A stretch of DNA of 64,000 bases from Affinirhizobium lemnae (GCF_022968395.1 NZ_JALJQZ010000021.1:1-64000); one strand, 5' to 3'. Positions 46,493-57,405 are shown, counted from the first letter of the stretch. Program-made: numbers and translations. Notes: a model not told the origin generated them from the letters alone.

Positions 46493-46523
46493 ATTCCAGC
46501 AGAAAGCCCGGAATTCCAGATTA
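46493..46523 (-). repeat. right terminal inverted repeat of Mu-like element
   Basis: ATTCCAG boxes at 46493-46499 and 46513-46519 on the plus strand, with AAAGCCCGG between them. Its reverse complement matches the left repeat at 27 of 31 aligned positions with one 3-nt gap. The distal terminus is within about 20 bp beyond 46523; a CA at 46537-46538 is one candidate. Confidence 0.75.
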
Positions 46524-46593
46524 GTGGTTACATACACATCATACAAATAATGTTCCTTTGACGGAAAATTCTGTCTCTGAGCCAGGAAAATCA

Positions 46594-47433
46594 ATGTTTG
46601 CTGAAATCGATCATCTCGTCTTGCCTGTCGAATCGCTTCGAGTGGCACGTGCGCGACTGCTTCAACTGGGATTCCAGGTCGAGGCTGAAGCAAAACATCC
46701 TTTTGGAACCTCGAATGCCTGCGTTTTCTTTTCTGACGGAACGTATCTGGAGCCTCTTGCCGTTTCGGATGAAGCGGAGGCTGCTGCAGCAATAGCTGCG
46801 CAAAACACGTTTGTCGCCAGGGACCGGCGCTTTCGCCTTAGCAGCGGAGGCGAGGGACTTTCTGCCATCGTTCTCAAATCGAAGGATGCCGAACGTGACC
46901 ATGCTTACTTTCTAGAACATGGAATCGGCGGCGGTCCACGACTTGATTTCTCACGCGAAGTTATTGGGGGAGATGGTTTAGTAAGGACGGCGGCTTTTCG
47001 TCTCGCATTTGCAGATTTGGGTTCAGAGCATTTCTTCGGTTTCGTTTGTGAACGATTGAACGCGTCGGCCTTGCCTTCGGGACTTGGGACGGCGCATCCA
47101 AATGGGGTTCAGGGGGTGTCGCGTCTGCTGACGTCGGGCTGCACCAATCAACAATCAATGTATGTTCTTGGTCGTTTTTTCGGAACAGAACCCGTTGCAA
47201 CCGGCAGTGTATTCTCATTTGTGTTGAAAAACGCGAGCATAATCTTGCGGCCCGCCGAACCGGAGTCTGGCATCACGGCAGACGCAATCATATTCCATGT
47301 TGCAGATCTTGAATTAACTGCCAGTCTTTTTGATCGTGCTGCGGCAGCCTATCAGCGTGATGGCCGGAGACTGATTGTGTTGCCAGCCGTCGGCCAGGGC
47401 GCCACATTAGTATTTGAAGAGAAGGAGAAATAA
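46594..47433 (+). CDS. VOC family protein (glyoxalase-like domain)
   Basis: A 279-residue protein from the ATG at 46594 (AGGA upstream), preferred to a TTG at 46558. It begins MFAEIDHLVLPVESLRVARARLLQLGFQVEAEAKHPFGTSN, the first beta-alpha-beta module of a VOC fold of the Glyoxalase_3 type, and has a second module near FHVADLELTASLFDRAAAAYQRDGRR. Substrate unknown. It lies just outside the Mu-like element, whose insertion may have changed its promoter. Its stop overlaps the next ATG. Confidence 0.8.
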   Translation: MFAEIDHLVLPVESLRVARARLLQLGFQVEAEAKHPFGTSNACVFFSDGTYLEPLAVSDEAEAAAAIAAQNTFVARDRRFRLSSGGEGLSAIVLKSKDAERDHAYFLEHGIGGGPRLDFSREVIGGDGLVRTAAFRLAFADLGSEHFFGFVCERLNASALPSGLGTAHPNGVQGVSRLLTSGCTNQQSMYVLGRFFGTEPVATGSVFSFVLKNASIILRPAEPESGITADAIIFHVADLELTASLFDRAAAAYQRDGRRLIVLPAVGQGATLVFEEKEK

Positions 47434-48134
47434 TGAATTCGAGGGGCTGCTTGACGCGACTGGAAGTAATGACCGTTTTGTTTTGTATCATCTTCGGCAG
47501 CCAGGCTCATGCCGATGCCACCCCAAAATGGCCTGACACGCCTGTAATGCGGCTTCAGGCGCTGGCCGTCTTGCAAACGTTGAACTCGGAACTCCTCAGT
47601 AACGATAGCGCCACCTTGACCCTTGACCGCTGGTGCGAAAAACACGGGCTTGCGCAGGGGCAGAAGGTGCGTGCCGAACGCGATAAATCGACAGAAAAGC
47701 CTGTTACTGCGGAGATACGCTCAATTCTTAAGGTAAATAAGAGCGAGCCGGTCGCCTATCGCCGCGTTCGTCTCGTCTGTGGCGAACGCATCCTTTCGGA
47801 AGCAGATAACTGGTATGTTCCATCACGGCTTACCGAAGATATGAACAAAGCCCTGAACGGTTCCGACGCGCCCTTTGGCCGGGTTGTACAGCCGCTGAAA
47901 TTTCAGCGGCACACAGTTGCAGCCGAGCTTCTTTGGCAGCCGCTTCCTGAGAGGTGGGAAATGGGCATTGCGATCCCAACGTCAGGGGGCGCCTCGCTTG
48001 AAATACCTTCCCACGTTCTCCGTCACAAAGCCTTCCTGACAACTGCCGACGGGATTCCGTTCAGCACAGTCGTAGAGAATTACACAGCCGAGGTGCTTGC
48101 ATTTAAACCGCAGCCATTTAGTCCTGCACCGTGA
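47433..48134 (+). CDS. exported protein with chorismate lyase-like (UbiC) pattern
   Basis: A 233-residue protein with a signal peptide (about residues 9-28, ending SQAHA). The segment VAYRRVRLVCGERILSEADNWYVPSRLTEDMNKALNGSDAPFGRVVQPLKFQRHTVAAELL follows the layout of UbiC/chorismate lyase-like proteins (strand, long Arg-rich turn, helix, PxGR-x2). It is periplasmic if exported, so a standard UbiC reaction is unlikely. AAGGAG precedes the ATG. In an apparent operon with the VOC gene and kdsA. Confidence 0.6.
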   Translation: MNSRGCLTRLEVMTVLFCIIFGSQAHADATPKWPDTPVMRLQALAVLQTLNSELLSNDSATLTLDRWCEKHGLAQGQKVRAERDKSTEKPVTAEIRSILKVNKSEPVAYRRVRLVCGERILSEADNWYVPSRLTEDMNKALNGSDAPFGRVVQPLKFQRHTVAAELLWQPLPERWEMGIAIPTSGGASLEIPSHVLRHKAFLTTADGIPFSTVVENYTAEVLAFKPQPFSPAP

Positions 48135-48208
48135 TGACAGTCAACGCGGCGGCTGCTATTGCCGCCGCAGTTGCCCATGCGGCTTGATTTGACAGGTTAG
48201 GAAGAAAC

Positions 48209-49060
48209 ATGAGCGTGGTTGCCAATTCCATTGTTTCCGTTGGTGAGGGGGCAGCGGCTGTCAGTTTTTCAAATTCTGGCCAGCTTTCTTTGATCTGCGG
48301 TCCGTGTCAGATGGAGAGTCGCGACCACGCCTTCATGATGGCAGGTTTGATCAAGGAGATCGCTGACAAGCTGGGTATCGGGCTCGTCTACAAGAGCTCC
48401 TTCGACAAGGCTAATCGTACGTCACTTTCCGGCAAGCGAGGTATCGGATTGGAGAAAGCGTTGGAGGTCTTCAGCGACCTCAAGAAAGAATTCGGTTTTC
48501 CGGTCCTGACCGATATCCATACCGAAGAGCAGTGTGCAGAGGTCGCGCCGGTCGTTGATGTTCTGCAGATTCCTGCTTTTCTGTGCAGGCAGACTGATCT
48601 TCTCGTTGCTGCAGCCAAGACAGGTCGGGCGATCAATGTGAAGAAAGGGCAGTTCCTGGCCCCTTGGGACATGAAAAACGTGCAGGCCAAGTTCACGGAG
48701 AGCGGTAATCCGAACGTCATGCTGTGCGAACGCGGCGCATCGTTTGGCTATAACACGCTTGTATCCGACATGCGTTCATTGCCCATCATGGCCGCCATGG
48801 GCTCGCCGGTCATCTTCGATGCAACCCACTCCGTCCAGCAGCCGGGCGGGCAGGGCGGTTCTAGCGGCGGACAGCGCGAATTCGTCGAGACACTGGCGCG
48901 CGCCGCTGTGGCCGTCGGTGTTGCCGGCGTTTTCATCGAAAGCCATCAGGATCCCGACAATGCACCTTCTGACGGGCCGAACATGGTCAAGCTTCAGGAC
49001 CTTCCGCGTTTGCTGGAGACATTGATGGCCTTCGATGCCGTAGCCAAGCGTTCTGCCTAG
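48209..49060 (+). CDS. kdsA: 3-deoxy-8-phosphooctulonate synthase
   Basis: The 283-residue enzyme condenses PEP and arabinose-5-phosphate to KDO-8-phosphate for lipopolysaccharide. Seen: [57 protein letters not shown], and [21 protein letters not shown]. It is the metal-dependent or independent type, not resolved by eye. Upstream of eno as is usual in rhizobia. Confidence 0.96.
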   Translation: MSVVANSIVSVGEGAAAVSFSNSGQLSLICGPCQMESRDHAFMMAGLIKEIADKLGIGLVYKSSFDKANRTSLSGKRGIGLEKALEVFSDLKKEFGFPVLTDIHTEEQCAEVAPVVDVLQIPAFLCRQTDLLVAAAKTGRAINVKKGQFLAPWDMKNVQAKFTESGNPNVMLCERGASFGYNTLVSDMRSLPIMAAMGSPVIFDATHSVQQPGGQGGSSGGQREFVETLARAAVAVGVAGVFIESHQDPDNAPSDGPNMVKLQDLPRLLETLMAFDAVAKRSA

Positions 49061-49081
49061 TGGCGCCCCATGGCAGCTTGA

Positions 49082-50446
<1,365 letters not shown>

Positions 50447-50471
50447 TTCTTTCTTCCGCTCGCGATTTCGA

Positions 50472-50503
50472 GGCGGCAACCCATTGCGGTTGCCGCCTTT
50501 TTT
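50472..50503 (+). terminator. rho-independent terminator after eno
   Basis: GGCGGCAACC (50472-50481) pairs with GGTTGCCGCC (50488-50497) over a 6-nt loop, followed by six T residues. Confidence 0.92.
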
Positions 50504-50593
50504 GTTGTCCGCGTCCAACCGACATTCATGGTCAACGATTGATTAAGTAAACTCTGGCAGTCTGCAAACCGTAATGCGTGTCAGGAAATCGAT

Positions 50594-50911
50594 ATGTGGA
50601 CCAAGCATCATAAAGAACGAAAACTGGGGCGTTTGGTCCTTCCCGCTATTACCATCGCCTTCGTCTCCTATTTCAGTTATCATTCCATTCATGGTGATCT
50701 CGGACTGATCGCCACGGAGAAATTCGAGCGCACTCGGGTGGAGAGAGCCGTTGCGCTTGAAAAGCTGGTAGCAAAGCGGGAGGCTTTGGAACGGCAGGTT
50801 CGCCTGTTGAGCGACGGTTCGCTGGAAAAGGACATGCTGGACGAAATTGCGCGATACCAGCTCAATGTTTCTCGCAAAGACGAGATCACCGTTTTTCGCA
50901 GCTATTTCTGA
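50594..50911 (+). CDS. ftsB: septum formation initiator FtsB/DivIC family
   Basis: A 105-residue single-pass membrane protein of the divisome. A short basic cytoplasmic tail, one TM helix (about 15-33: LVLPAITIAFVSYFSYHSIHG) and then a coiled coil (VERAVALEKLVAKREALERQVRLLS) match the family; the usual closing YQLNV follows. It lies between eno and pdhA as in other Rhizobiales. Confidence 0.88.
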   Translation: MWTKHHKERKLGRLVLPAITIAFVSYFSYHSIHGDLGLIATEKFERTRVERAVALEKLVAKREALERQVRLLSDGSLEKDMLDEIARYQLNVSRKDEITVFRSYF

Positions 50912-50912
50912 A

Positions 50913-50946
50913 TTAACCTAAAATTGGTTAAATCAACTTTTTCTTA
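50913..50946 (+). terminator. possible terminator after ftsB
   Basis: TTAACC (50913-50918) and GGTTAA (50926-50931) form a weak AT-rich stem followed a few bases later by a short T-run. Confidence 0.35.
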
Positions 50947-51056
50947 GTGATTTCAGATAGTTGATTATCATGTGAGCCATGCATTTATGGCATTGCTGAG
51001 GCGTGAATTCTTCCCTATGGTACGCGCAACCAAACAAACGCGCAGGGAGGTTATGA

Positions 51057-52103
51057 ATGGCGCCGAAGCAATCCGCGTCCGCACCCGTCCGTAAGGCGGC
51101 TGCGAAGCCTGCAAAGAAAGACTTCAACGGCGGCACGATCGCCGAATTCAACAAGAACGACGAGCTGAGCGCCTATCGCGAGATGCTGCTCATCCGCCGC
51201 TTTGAGGAAAAGGCCGGCCAGCTTTATGGCATGGGCTTCATCGGCGGGTTCTGTCACCTCTATATTGGCCAGGAAGCAGTCGTCATCGGCATGCAGATGG
51301 CGATGAAGGAAGGGGACCAGGTCATCACCGGTTACCGCGACCATGGTCACATGCTGGCAACCGGCATGACGGCACGCGGTGTCATGGCAGAGTTGACGGG
51401 GCGTCGGGGCGGCTATTCCAAGGGGAAGGGCGGCTCCATGCACATGTTCTCCAAGGAAAAGCATTTCTATGGCGGCCACGGCATCGTCGGTGCGCAGGTC
51501 TCTCTCGGTACAGGTCTTGGCTTTGCCAACAAGTATCGCGGCAATGACAACGTTTCGATCGCCTACTTCGGTGATGGCGCTGCCAACCAGGGTCAGGTCT
51601 ATGAAAGCTTCAACATGGCCAACCTGTGGAAGCTGCCGGTCATCTACGTGATCGAGAACAACCGCTACGCCATGGGCACCTCGGTCGCGCGCGCTTCCGC
51701 GCAGACGGACTTCTCCCAGCGTGGAGCGTCCTTCGGTATTCCTGGTTATCAGGTCGATGGCATGGATGTTCGCGCCGTCAAGGCTGCGGCCGACGAGGCG
51801 ATGGAGCATTGCCGCTCTGGCAAGGGCCCAATCATCCTTGAAATGCTGACATACCGCTACCGCGGCCACTCGATGTCGGACCCGGCGAAGTATCGTTCGA
51901 AGGACGAAGTCCAGAAGATGCGCTCCGAGCACGATCCGATCGAGCAGGTTCGTGCGCGCCTTCTCGAAAAGGGCTGGGCGACCGAAGATGAGCTGAAAGC
52001 GATCGACAAGGACGTCCGTGATATCGTCGCAGACAGCGCCGATTTCGCACAGAGCGATCCGGAGCCGGATGTATCCGAGCTCTACACCGACATTCTGCTC
52101 TAA
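51057..52103 (+). CDS. pdhA: pyruvate dehydrogenase E1 component, alpha subunit
   Basis: ThDP-dependent decarboxylase alpha chain, 348 residues. The ThDP/Mg motif is GDGAANQGQVYESFNMANLWKLPVIYVIENN. RGGYSKGKGGSMHMF and YRYRGHSMSDPAKYRSKDE (phosphorylation-loop region) are typical of the alpha2-beta2 type. AGGGAGG lies just before the ATG. First gene of the pdhABC operon. Confidence 0.96.
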   Translation: MAPKQSASAPVRKAAAKPAKKDFNGGTIAEFNKNDELSAYREMLLIRRFEEKAGQLYGMGFIGGFCHLYIGQEAVVIGMQMAMKEGDQVITGYRDHGHMLATGMTARGVMAELTGRRGGYSKGKGGSMHMFSKEKHFYGGHGIVGAQVSLGTGLGFANKYRGNDNVSIAYFGDGAANQGQVYESFNMANLWKLPVIYVIENNRYAMGTSVARASAQTDFSQRGASFGIPGYQVDGMDVRAVKAAADEAMEHCRSGKGPIILEMLTYRYRGHSMSDPAKYRSKDEVQKMRSEHDPIEQVRARLLEKGWATEDELKAIDKDVRDIVADSADFAQSDPEPDVSELYTDILL

Positions 52104-52118
52104 TCGGGGAGGGAACCC

Positions 52119-53528
52119 ATGCCTATCAATATCCTTATGCCCGCCCTCTCTCCGACCATGGAAGAAGGCACTCTGTCGAAGTGGCTCAAGAACGAAGGTG
52201 ACAAGGTCACCTCGGGTGATGTGATTGCCGAGATCGAGACCGACAAGGCGACCATGGAAGTGGAAGCCGTGGACGAGGGCGTTATCGGCAAGTTGCTGAT
52301 TGCTGCCGGTACCGAGAACGTGAAAGTCAACACGCCAATCGCGATTCTGCTGCAAGACGGCGAAAGTGCCGATGCCGTGGCTGCTGCGCCGAAGGCTGAT
52401 GCCGACACGCCTGCTGCAACCTCTGATGCATCGGGTGGCAAAGCGCGCGAAAGTGCGGATGAGCCTACCGCTGCTGCTGACAGCAAGGTTCCTGCCCAGC
52501 CGAAGGTTGATGTTGCGGCTGATCCGGATATCCCGGCTGGAACCGAAATGGTGTCGACCACCGTTCGCGAAGCTCTCCGCGATGCCATGGCAGAAGAAAT
52601 GCGCCGGGATCCCGACGTATTCGTCATGGGCGAAGAGGTTGCCGAATATCAGGGTGCCTATAAGGTTACCCAGGGCCTGCTTCAGGAGTTCGGCGCAAAC
52701 CGCGTCATCGATACTCCGATCACCGAGCATGGCTTTGCCGGCGTCGGCGTCGGCGCCGCAATGGCTGGTCTGAAGCCGATCGTTGAGTTCATGACATTCA
52801 ACTTCGCCATGCAGGCGATTGACCAGATCATCAACTCCGCTGCGAAGACGCTCTATATGTCCGGTGGCCAGATGGGTGCGCCGATGGTGTTCCGCGGCCC
52901 TAACGGTGCTGCTGCCCGCGTCGCTGCCCAGCACAGCCAGGATTATGCCGCTTGGTATAGCCACATTCCGGGCCTTAAGGTCGTCGTTCCCTATACGGCT
53001 GCAGATGCGAAGGGTCTTTTGAAGGCCGCGATTCGTGACCCGAATCCAGTGATCTTCCTGGAAAACGAAATCCTGTACGGCCAGTCGTTCGACGTGCCGA
53101 AGCTCGATGATTTCGTCCTGCCGATCGGCAAGGCGCGCATTCATCGCAAGGGCAAGGATGTAACGCTGGTTTCCTGGGGCATCGGTATGACCTATGCGGT
53201 CAAGGCTGTTGCTGAACTGGAGAAGGCCGGTATCGATGTCGAATTGATCGATCTGCGGACCATTCGTCCAATGGATCTGCCGACCGTCATCGAATCCGTC
53301 AAGAAGACCGGTCGTCTCGTTACGATCGAGGAAGGCTTCCCGCAGTCGTCTGTCGGTGACTTCATTGCCAACTCGGTTCAGCGCGAAGCATTCGATTATC
53401 TCGATGCGCCGGTCCTGACGATTGCTGGCAAGGACGTGCCGATGCCTTACGCGGCCAACCTCGAAAAGCTCGCTCTGCCGAACGTCGGCGAAGTGGTTCA
53501 GGCCGTCAAAGCTGTTTGCTACAAGTAA
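52119..53528 (+). CDS. pdhB: pyruvate dehydrogenase E1 component, beta subunit with lipoyl domain
   Basis: A 469-residue beta chain fused at its amino terminus to a lipoyl domain (residues about 1-80, lipoyl Lys in [17 protein letters not shown]) and an Ala/Pro/Asp-rich linker (about 85-140). The transketolase-type beta core follows ([27 protein letters not shown] ... [16 protein letters not shown]). This fusion is known from several alphaproteobacteria. Confidence 0.95.
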   Translation: MPINILMPALSPTMEEGTLSKWLKNEGDKVTSGDVIAEIETDKATMEVEAVDEGVIGKLLIAAGTENVKVNTPIAILLQDGESADAVAAAPKADADTPAATSDASGGKARESADEPTAAADSKVPAQPKVDVAADPDIPAGTEMVSTTVREALRDAMAEEMRRDPDVFVMGEEVAEYQGAYKVTQGLLQEFGANRVIDTPITEHGFAGVGVGAAMAGLKPIVEFMTFNFAMQAIDQIINSAAKTLYMSGGQMGAPMVFRGPNGAAARVAAQHSQDYAAWYSHIPGLKVVVPYTAADAKGLLKAAIRDPNPVIFLENEILYGQSFDVPKLDDFVLPIGKARIHRKGKDVTLVSWGIGMTYAVKAVAELEKAGIDVELIDLRTIRPMDLPTVIESVKKTGRLVTIEEGFPQSSVGDFIANSVQREAFDYLDAPVLTIAGKDVPMPYAANLEKLALPNVGEVVQAVKAVCYK

Positions 53529-53543
53529 GAGGAGGGTAGGCTC

Positions 53544-54866
53544 ATGCCGATCAATATCACGATGCCTGCCCTCTCTCCCACCATGGAAGAGGGCAACCTC
53601 GCCAAGTGGCTTGTGAAGGAAGGCGACAAGATCAAGTCCGGCGATGTCATCGCGGAGATCGAAACCGATAAGGCAACCATGGAAGTGGAAGCCGTCGACG
53701 AGGGCGTGGTCGCCAAGATCGTCGTACCTGCTGGCACGGAAGGCGTGAAGGTCAATGCCCTGATCGCAATCCTTGCTGAGGAAGGCGAGGATGTTTCCGC
53801 CGCTGCATCTGGTAGCGCTTCTGCTGCTCCAGCTGCCAAGGCGGAAGCCGCACCTGCTCCGAAGGCCGAGGCGGCACCTGCTGCCGCTCCAGCGCCAAAG
53901 GCAGAGGCGGCATCAGCTCCTGCGTCTTCCGGCGATCGCGTATTCTCTTCCCCGCTAGCGCGTCGTCTGGCCAAAGAGGCTGGTCTCGATCTTTCCAAGG
54001 TTTCCGGATCGGGTCCCAAGGGCCGTGTCGTGAAGTCGGATGTCGAAAAGGCTGCCGCGGGTGGTTCTGCCAAGGCTGCGCCGGCTGCTGCTCCGGCACC
54101 CGCCGCAGCGCCTGCGCCGTCCAAGGGCGCTTCCGACGAAGCCGTGCTCAAGCTGTTCGAACAGGGCTCTTACGAACTCGTGCCGCATGACGGCATGCGC
54201 AAGACGATTGCCAAGCGCCTTCAGGAGTCGAAGCAGACGATCCCGCATTTCTACGTCTCAGTGGATTGCGAACTCGATTCTCTCCTCGCTCTGCGTGCAC
54301 AGCTCAATGCTGCCGCACCTGAGAAGGATGGCAAGCCGGTCTACAAGCTCTCAGTCAACGACATGGTGATCAAGGCGCTTGCTCTGGCTCTGCGTGATGT
54401 GCCGGATGCAAACGTTTCCTGGACGGATAGCGCCATGGTCAAGCACAAGCACTCGGATGTTGGCGTTGCCGTTTCCATTCCGGGTGGTTTGATCACGCCG
54501 ATCATTCGCAAGGCTGAAACCAAAAGCCTGTCAGCGATCTCGAACGAGATGAAGGACTATGGCAAGCGCGCCAAGGAGCGGAAGCTGAAGCCCGAGGAAT
54601 ATCAGGGTGGTACGACCGCGGTTTCCAATATGGGCATGATGGGCGTGAAGAACTTCGCCGCCGTCGTCAACCCACCGCATGCGACCATTCTGGCAGTTGG
54701 TGCCGGTGAAGAGCGTGTCGTCGTTAAAAAGGGCGAGATGAAGGTTGCAAACGTCATGACCGTGACGCTTTCAACCGACCACCGTGCGGTCGATGGAGCG
54801 CTGGGTGCCGAGTTACTCGGTGCGTTCAAGCGTTACATCGAGAACCCGATGGGCATGCTGGTATAA
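53544..54866 (+). CDS. pdhC: dihydrolipoamide acetyltransferase (E2) of pyruvate dehydrogenase
   Basis: A 440-residue E2 core. One lipoyl domain (lipoyl Lys in [16 protein letters not shown] near residue 43), an Ala/Pro-rich linker, the E3-binding domain ([38 protein letters not shown]), a second Ala/Pro linker and the catalytic domain ending in the [13 protein letters not shown] motif. 15 bp after pdhB; same operon. Confidence 0.96.
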   Translation: MPINITMPALSPTMEEGNLAKWLVKEGDKIKSGDVIAEIETDKATMEVEAVDEGVVAKIVVPAGTEGVKVNALIAILAEEGEDVSAAASGSASAAPAAKAEAAPAPKAEAAPAAAPAPKAEAASAPASSGDRVFSSPLARRLAKEAGLDLSKVSGSGPKGRVVKSDVEKAAAGGSAKAAPAAAPAPAAAPAPSKGASDEAVLKLFEQGSYELVPHDGMRKTIAKRLQESKQTIPHFYVSVDCELDSLLALRAQLNAAAPEKDGKPVYKLSVNDMVIKALALALRDVPDANVSWTDSAMVKHKHSDVGVAVSIPGGLITPIIRKAETKSLSAISNEMKDYGKRAKERKLKPEEYQGGTTAVSNMGMMGVKNFAAVVNPPHATILAVGAGEERVVVKKGEMKVANVMTVTLSTDHRAVDGALGAELLGAFKRYIENPMGMLV

Positions 54867-54884
54867 GACCAGAAAGGCGGCGGT

Positions 54885-55523
54885 ATGAAATCCGTTCTCG
54901 CATTTGGCGATAGCCTGACATGGGGGTACGACCCGGTGAACCTGGGTCGTCACGCCTATGAGGATCGTTGGACGAGCGTATTGCAGAAATCGCTTGGACA
55001 TGGTGTCCGGGTCATCGCTGAAGGCTTGAATGGCCGGACCACCGCCTATGACGATCATCTGGCCGACTGCGAGAGAAACGGGGCGAAGCTGCTGCCGAGC
55101 CTTCTCGAAACGCATAAGCCGGTAGATCTCGTGGTGATCATGCTTGGCACGAACGACATGAAGCGAGGCATTGCGGGCTCTGCCAATCTGGCAGCCAGCG
55201 GCATGAAGCGTCTCGTTGATCTTGTTCGCCATCATGTCTGGGGCTTCGATTATGACGCCCCGGATATTCTCTTGGTTTCGCCGCCGAAGACCTGCGAGAC
55301 GGCGAATGCCCATTTTGCAGCCATGTTTCGTGGCTCACTCGATGAGTCGGCGATGCTGGCGACTTTGTATCGAGACCTGGCGGATGAGACGGGCTGCGGT
55401 TTTTTTGACGCAGGTTCGGTTGCTGTGACGACACCGCTGGATGGTATCCATCTGGATGCCGAGAATACGCGTGCTATCGGTCGGGCTATCGAGCCGGTCG
55501 TGCGTGTGATGCTTGGGCTGTGA
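54885..55523 (+). CDS. SGNH/GDSL-type arylesterase
   Basis: A 212-residue hydrolase. Block I FGDSLTWGYD with the nucleophile Ser, block III VVIMLGTNDMKRG, and the catalytic Asp/His in LDGIHLDAENTRAIG identify the SGNH family. No signal peptide, so cytoplasmic. Located 18 bp after pdhC, probably co-transcribed; the physiological ester is unknown. Confidence 0.88.
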   Translation: MKSVLAFGDSLTWGYDPVNLGRHAYEDRWTSVLQKSLGHGVRVIAEGLNGRTTAYDDHLADCERNGAKLLPSLLETHKPVDLVVIMLGTNDMKRGIAGSANLAASGMKRLVDLVRHHVWGFDYDAPDILLVSPPKTCETANAHFAAMFRGSLDESAMLATLYRDLADETGCGFFDAGSVAVTTPLDGIHLDAENTRAIGRAIEPVVRVMLGL

Positions 55524-55608
55524 GGTCCTTGAGAAGTTTGATCAGGGTCAAGGAGTAGGAATCCGCAGAAGGTAGCATGGGTATCGAAGTCACAAGACGG
55601 AGGTAATC

Positions 55609-55872
55609 ATGACACATACGCCACATCAGCTTGCAGAAGAATTTCCGGAGCATCTGGGCAAGATGCGCCACCTGCGAGAGACAGACGGCCATTTTCACCG
55701 GATTTCGAAGGAATACGAAGAGGTCAATCATCGAATTCATCTGGGCGAGACAAACATCGAACCCTGCGATGATTTCCATATGGCGGATCTGCGGAAGCGC
55801 CGGATGACCCTGAAGGATGAAATAAGCGGGATGTTGACGCGGGCGGAGCCGCTGGCCTCAGAAGAGGCCTGA
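55609..55872 (+). CDS. DUF465 / YdcH family protein
   Basis: An 87-residue helical protein: HQLAEEFPEHLGKMRHLRETDGHFHRISKEYEEVNHRIHLGE and a second helix LRKRRMTLKDEISGML. The length and charged two-helix pattern fit DUF465. Function unknown. Sits between the esterase and lpdA. Confidence 0.82.
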   Translation: MTHTPHQLAEEFPEHLGKMRHLRETDGHFHRISKEYEEVNHRIHLGETNIEPCDDFHMADLRKRRMTLKDEISGMLTRAEPLASEEA

Positions 55873-55959
55873 TCCGGCTCTAACGCTTCCACTCCCGAGA
55901 GAACAACAAGGCAAGCCAGAAGCTTGCAGGAATTAGGTTCTGAAGGAGTGGAAGCACCC

Positions 55960-57405
55960 ATGGCTCAATCCTATGACGTGATCATTATCGGCTCCGGCCC
56001 CGGCGGCTATGTAACGGCCATTCGATCTGCCCAACTCGGTTTGAAGACGGCGATCGTCGAGCGCGAACACCTGGGTGGTATCTGCCTGAACTGGGGCTGC
56101 ATTCCGACGAAGGCGTTGCTGAGATCTGCTGAAATCCTCGATCACGCCAATCATGCAAAGTCCTATGGTTTGACGCTCAACGGCACCATGACGGCTGATG
56201 TCAAGGATGTGGTTGCACGTTCGCGAGGCGTTTCCGCCCGTCTGAACGGCGGCGTTGCGTTCCTGATGAAGAAGAACAAGATTGATGTAATCTGGGGTGA
56301 AGCGAAACTCACCAAGCCGGGCGAGATTGTCGTCGGTGCGCCGTCCAAGCCCGCCGTTCAGCCGCAGAATCCGGTTCCCAAGGGTGTCTTGGGTGAAGGT
56401 ACGTACACCGCGAAGCATATTATTGTGGCGACCGGCGCCCGCCCGCGCGCACTGCCGGGTATCGAGCCGGATGGCAAGCTGATCTGGACCTATTTCGAAG
56501 CCATGAAGCCTGATTTCATGCCGAAGTCGATCGTTGTCATGGGGTCCGGCGCCATCGGTATCGAGTTTGCGTCTTTCTATCGTTCCATGGGCGTGGACGT
56601 CACCGTCGTCGAGCTGATGGCAAACATCATGCCGGTCGAGGATGTGGAAATTTCCACGTTTGCTCGCAAGCAGCTTGAGAAGCGCGGTCTGAAGATCATT
56701 ACGGAAGCCAAGGTTTCCAAGGTCGAAAAGGGTGCCAATTCCATTACCGCTCATGTCGAGACCAAGGATGGCAAGGTTCAACAGATCACTGCAGATCGCC
56801 TGATTTCTGCGGTCGGTGTGCAGGGCAATATCGAGAATCTCGGCCTCGAAGCACTGGGCGTTAAAACCGATCGCGGCTGCATCGTGATTGATGGCTACGG
56901 CAAGACGAACATTCCGGGTCTCTATGCAATCGGCGATGTGGCCGGTCCTCCGATGCTGGCTCACAAGGCCGAGCATGAAGGTGTCATCTGCATCGAAAAG
57001 ATCGCCGGTGTTCCGGGCGTTCATCCAATGGACAAGGCCAAGATTCCGGGCTGCACCTACTGTAACCCTCAAGTTGCTTCGGTTGGTCTCACAGAGGCCA
57101 AGGCGACGGAGCAGGGCCGCGATATTCGTGTTGGCCGTTATTCGTTTGCGGCAAACGGCAAGGCCATTGCTCTCGGCGAAGATCAGGGGATGATCAAGAC
57201 CATTTTCGACAAGAAGACGGGCGAGCTTCTGGGCGCACATATGGTGGGTGCAGAAGTCACCGAGCTTATCCAGGGCTTCGTTGTCGCCATGAACCTGGAG
57301 ACGACTGAAGAAGAGCTGATGCATACGATTTTCCCGCATCCGACACTCTCGGAAATGATGAAGGAAAGCGTTCTCGACGCCTATGGCAAAGTCCTGAATG
57401 CCTGA
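55960..57405 (+). CDS. lpdA: dihydrolipoyl dehydrogenase (E3)
   Basis: The FAD/NAD disulfide oxidoreductase of the pyruvate dehydrogenase complex. 481 residues from ATG 55960 (AAGGAG upstream). Motifs: IIGSGPGGYVTAIRSAQLG, the redox disulfide in GGICLNWGCIPTKALLRSAE, the NAD fold VMGSGAIGIEFASFY, and the terminal His-Glu pair in TIFPHPTLSEMMKE. An upstream in-frame ATG (55924) is less likely. Confidence 0.95.
   Translation: MAQSYDVIIIGSGPGGYVTAIRSAQLGLKTAIVEREHLGGICLNWGCIPTKALLRSAEILDHANHAKSYGLTLNGTMTADVKDVVARSRGVSARLNGGVAFLMKKNKIDVIWGEAKLTKPGEIVVGAPSKPAVQPQNPVPKGVLGEGTYTAKHIIVATGARPRALPGIEPDGKLIWTYFEAMKPDFMPKSIVVMGSGAIGIEFASFYRSMGVDVTVVELMANIMPVEDVEISTFARKQLEKRGLKIITEAKVSKVEKGANSITAHVETKDGKVQQITADRLISAVGVQGNIENLGLEALGVKTDRGCIVIDGYGKTNIPGLYAIGDVAGPPMLAHKAEHEGVICIEKIAGVPGVHPMDKAKIPGCTYCNPQVASVGLTEAKATEQGRDIRVGRYSFAANGKAIALGEDQGMIKTIFDKKTGELLGAHMVGAEVTELIQGFVVAMNLETTEEELMHTIFPHPTLSEMMKESVLDAYGKVLNA

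Larger units (their letters stand above)
37398..46523. mobile_element. compact Mu-like transposable element with capsid genes
   Basis: About 9.1 kb bounded by inverted repeats. Gene order: CI-type repressor (minus); then on the plus strand small DNA-binding protein, MuA amino-terminal domain, MuA catalytic protein, MuB, unknown, GemA, membrane protein, Mor-like activator, gpT capsid, gpI protease, Cys/HTH protein. No terminase, portal, tail or lysis genes are present. No 5-bp target duplication was found next to the repeats. Either a deleted prophage or a naturally minimal element. Confidence 0.8.

Noticed and set aside
37378-46543. 5-bp target duplication of the Mu-like element
   Set aside because: Candidate ends with TG/CA at 37383 and 46538 give GGATA versus TCATA, which are not identical; no other combination gave a match.
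51051-53144. 697-codon minus-strand open frame across pdhA/pdhB
   Set aside because: Lies wholly opposite genes with strong coding evidence; long antisense frames are common with GC-rich codon use. No family motif seen.
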